Shown here piece by piece: positions 6,290-6,316 of a stretch of 6,316 nucleotides of DNA (position 1 is the first letter of the stretch; every line of letters starts with the position of its first letter). The notes beneath the pieces were generated by a model. That model made no database searches. It worked only from the letters and a program-made list of their open reading frames with translations, and was not told the origin of the DNA. The stretch spans positions 13,437 through 19,752 of the forward strand of contig NZJL01000035.1 of the NCBI GenBank assembly GCA_002692165.1, in the 5' to 3' direction. Both the position numbers and the translations under genes were made by a program. The stretch comes from Porticoccaceae bacterium (GTDB lineage: Bacteria > Pseudomonadota > Gammaproteobacteria > Pseudomonadales > Porticoccaceae).

Positions 6290-6316
6290 TTAGCCTTGTC
6301 TTTGCTTATGGCGGGG
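6290..6316 (-). CDS. rpmJ: 50S ribosomal protein L36, last eight codons (5' part outside window)
   Basis: Read on the minus strand from the window edge, the frame gives PRHKQRQG followed by TAA (6290..6292). PRHKQRQG is the characteristic C-terminus of bacterial L36 (bL36), a roughly 38-residue protein that often binds zinc through cysteines and a histidine. The histidine in PRH fits that site; the cysteines lie outside the window. Its position directly upstream of rpsM matches the standard secY-rpmJ-rpsM order. The fragment is very short, but motif, frame, stop and synteny all agree. Confidence 0.9.
   Translation of the reverse strand, partial: PRHKQRQG

Noticed and set aside
6275..6291. 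A terminator-like element after rpmJ on the minus strand: AATCA, 3-base loop, TGATT, then more T.
   Set aside because: The stem is five pairs with a single G-C pair, too weak for an intrinsic terminator, and the same bases better fit the -35 box of the alpha-operon promoter candidate.
1..6316. Search for an undescribed system, mobile element, CRISPR array or tRNA.
   Set aside because: Every gene belongs to a well-known core family, gaps total only about 200 bases, and no repeats or element ends were seen.

Overview
The window is a stretch of core chromosome, almost certainly from a gammaproteobacterium. Two sets of genes support this: the surA-pdxA-rsmA-apaG-apaH gene order, which is typical of Gammaproteobacteria, and ribosomal and RNA polymerase proteins that closely resemble those of E. 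coli and Pseudomonas as I recall them. The RpoA C-terminal domain and the ends of S13 and S11 are nearly identical to the E. coli proteins. Base composition looks moderate and even, with no obvious compositional island. I cannot name the genus. The tight packing and frequent stop/start overlaps would suit a fairly compact genome.

The left half (1..3321, plus strand) is one tightly packed gene string: the 3' end of surA (outer-membrane protein chaperone), then pdxA (vitamin B6 synthesis), rsmA/ksgA (16S rRNA dimethylation), apaG and apaH (diadenosine tetraphosphate hydrolysis). There is no non-coding DNA between any of these genes. Successive genes overlap by 4 bases (ATGA, TTGA, ATGA) or abut exactly (TGA|ATG), so they are probably co-transcribed and translationally coupled.

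The right half (3322..6316, minus strand) is the alpha ribosomal operon, read right to left: the last codons of rpmJ (L36, usually the end of the spc operon), a 98-base gap holding a candidate promoter and the rpsM leader, then rpsM (S13), rpsK (S11), rpsD (S4), rpoA (RNA polymerase alpha) and rplQ (L17). Intergenic gaps are short (11 to 47 bases) and each gene has a recognisable Shine-Dalgarno sequence.

The two units converge with no gap: the apaH stop codon (3319..3321) directly abuts the rplQ stop codon (3322..3324 on the minus strand), forming the palindrome TGATCA. No canonical intrinsic terminator is visible around this junction. In E. coli these two clusters lie far apart, so the junction also marks a difference in gene order.

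No stretch longer than 98 bases lacks a gene. I saw no tRNA, rRNA, mobile element, CRISPR array or unknown protein family. The window is ordinary housekeeping DNA and I do not see a previously undescribed system. The points worth a second look are the gapless convergent junction, the forced TTG start of rsmA, and the rpmJ-rpsM leader.
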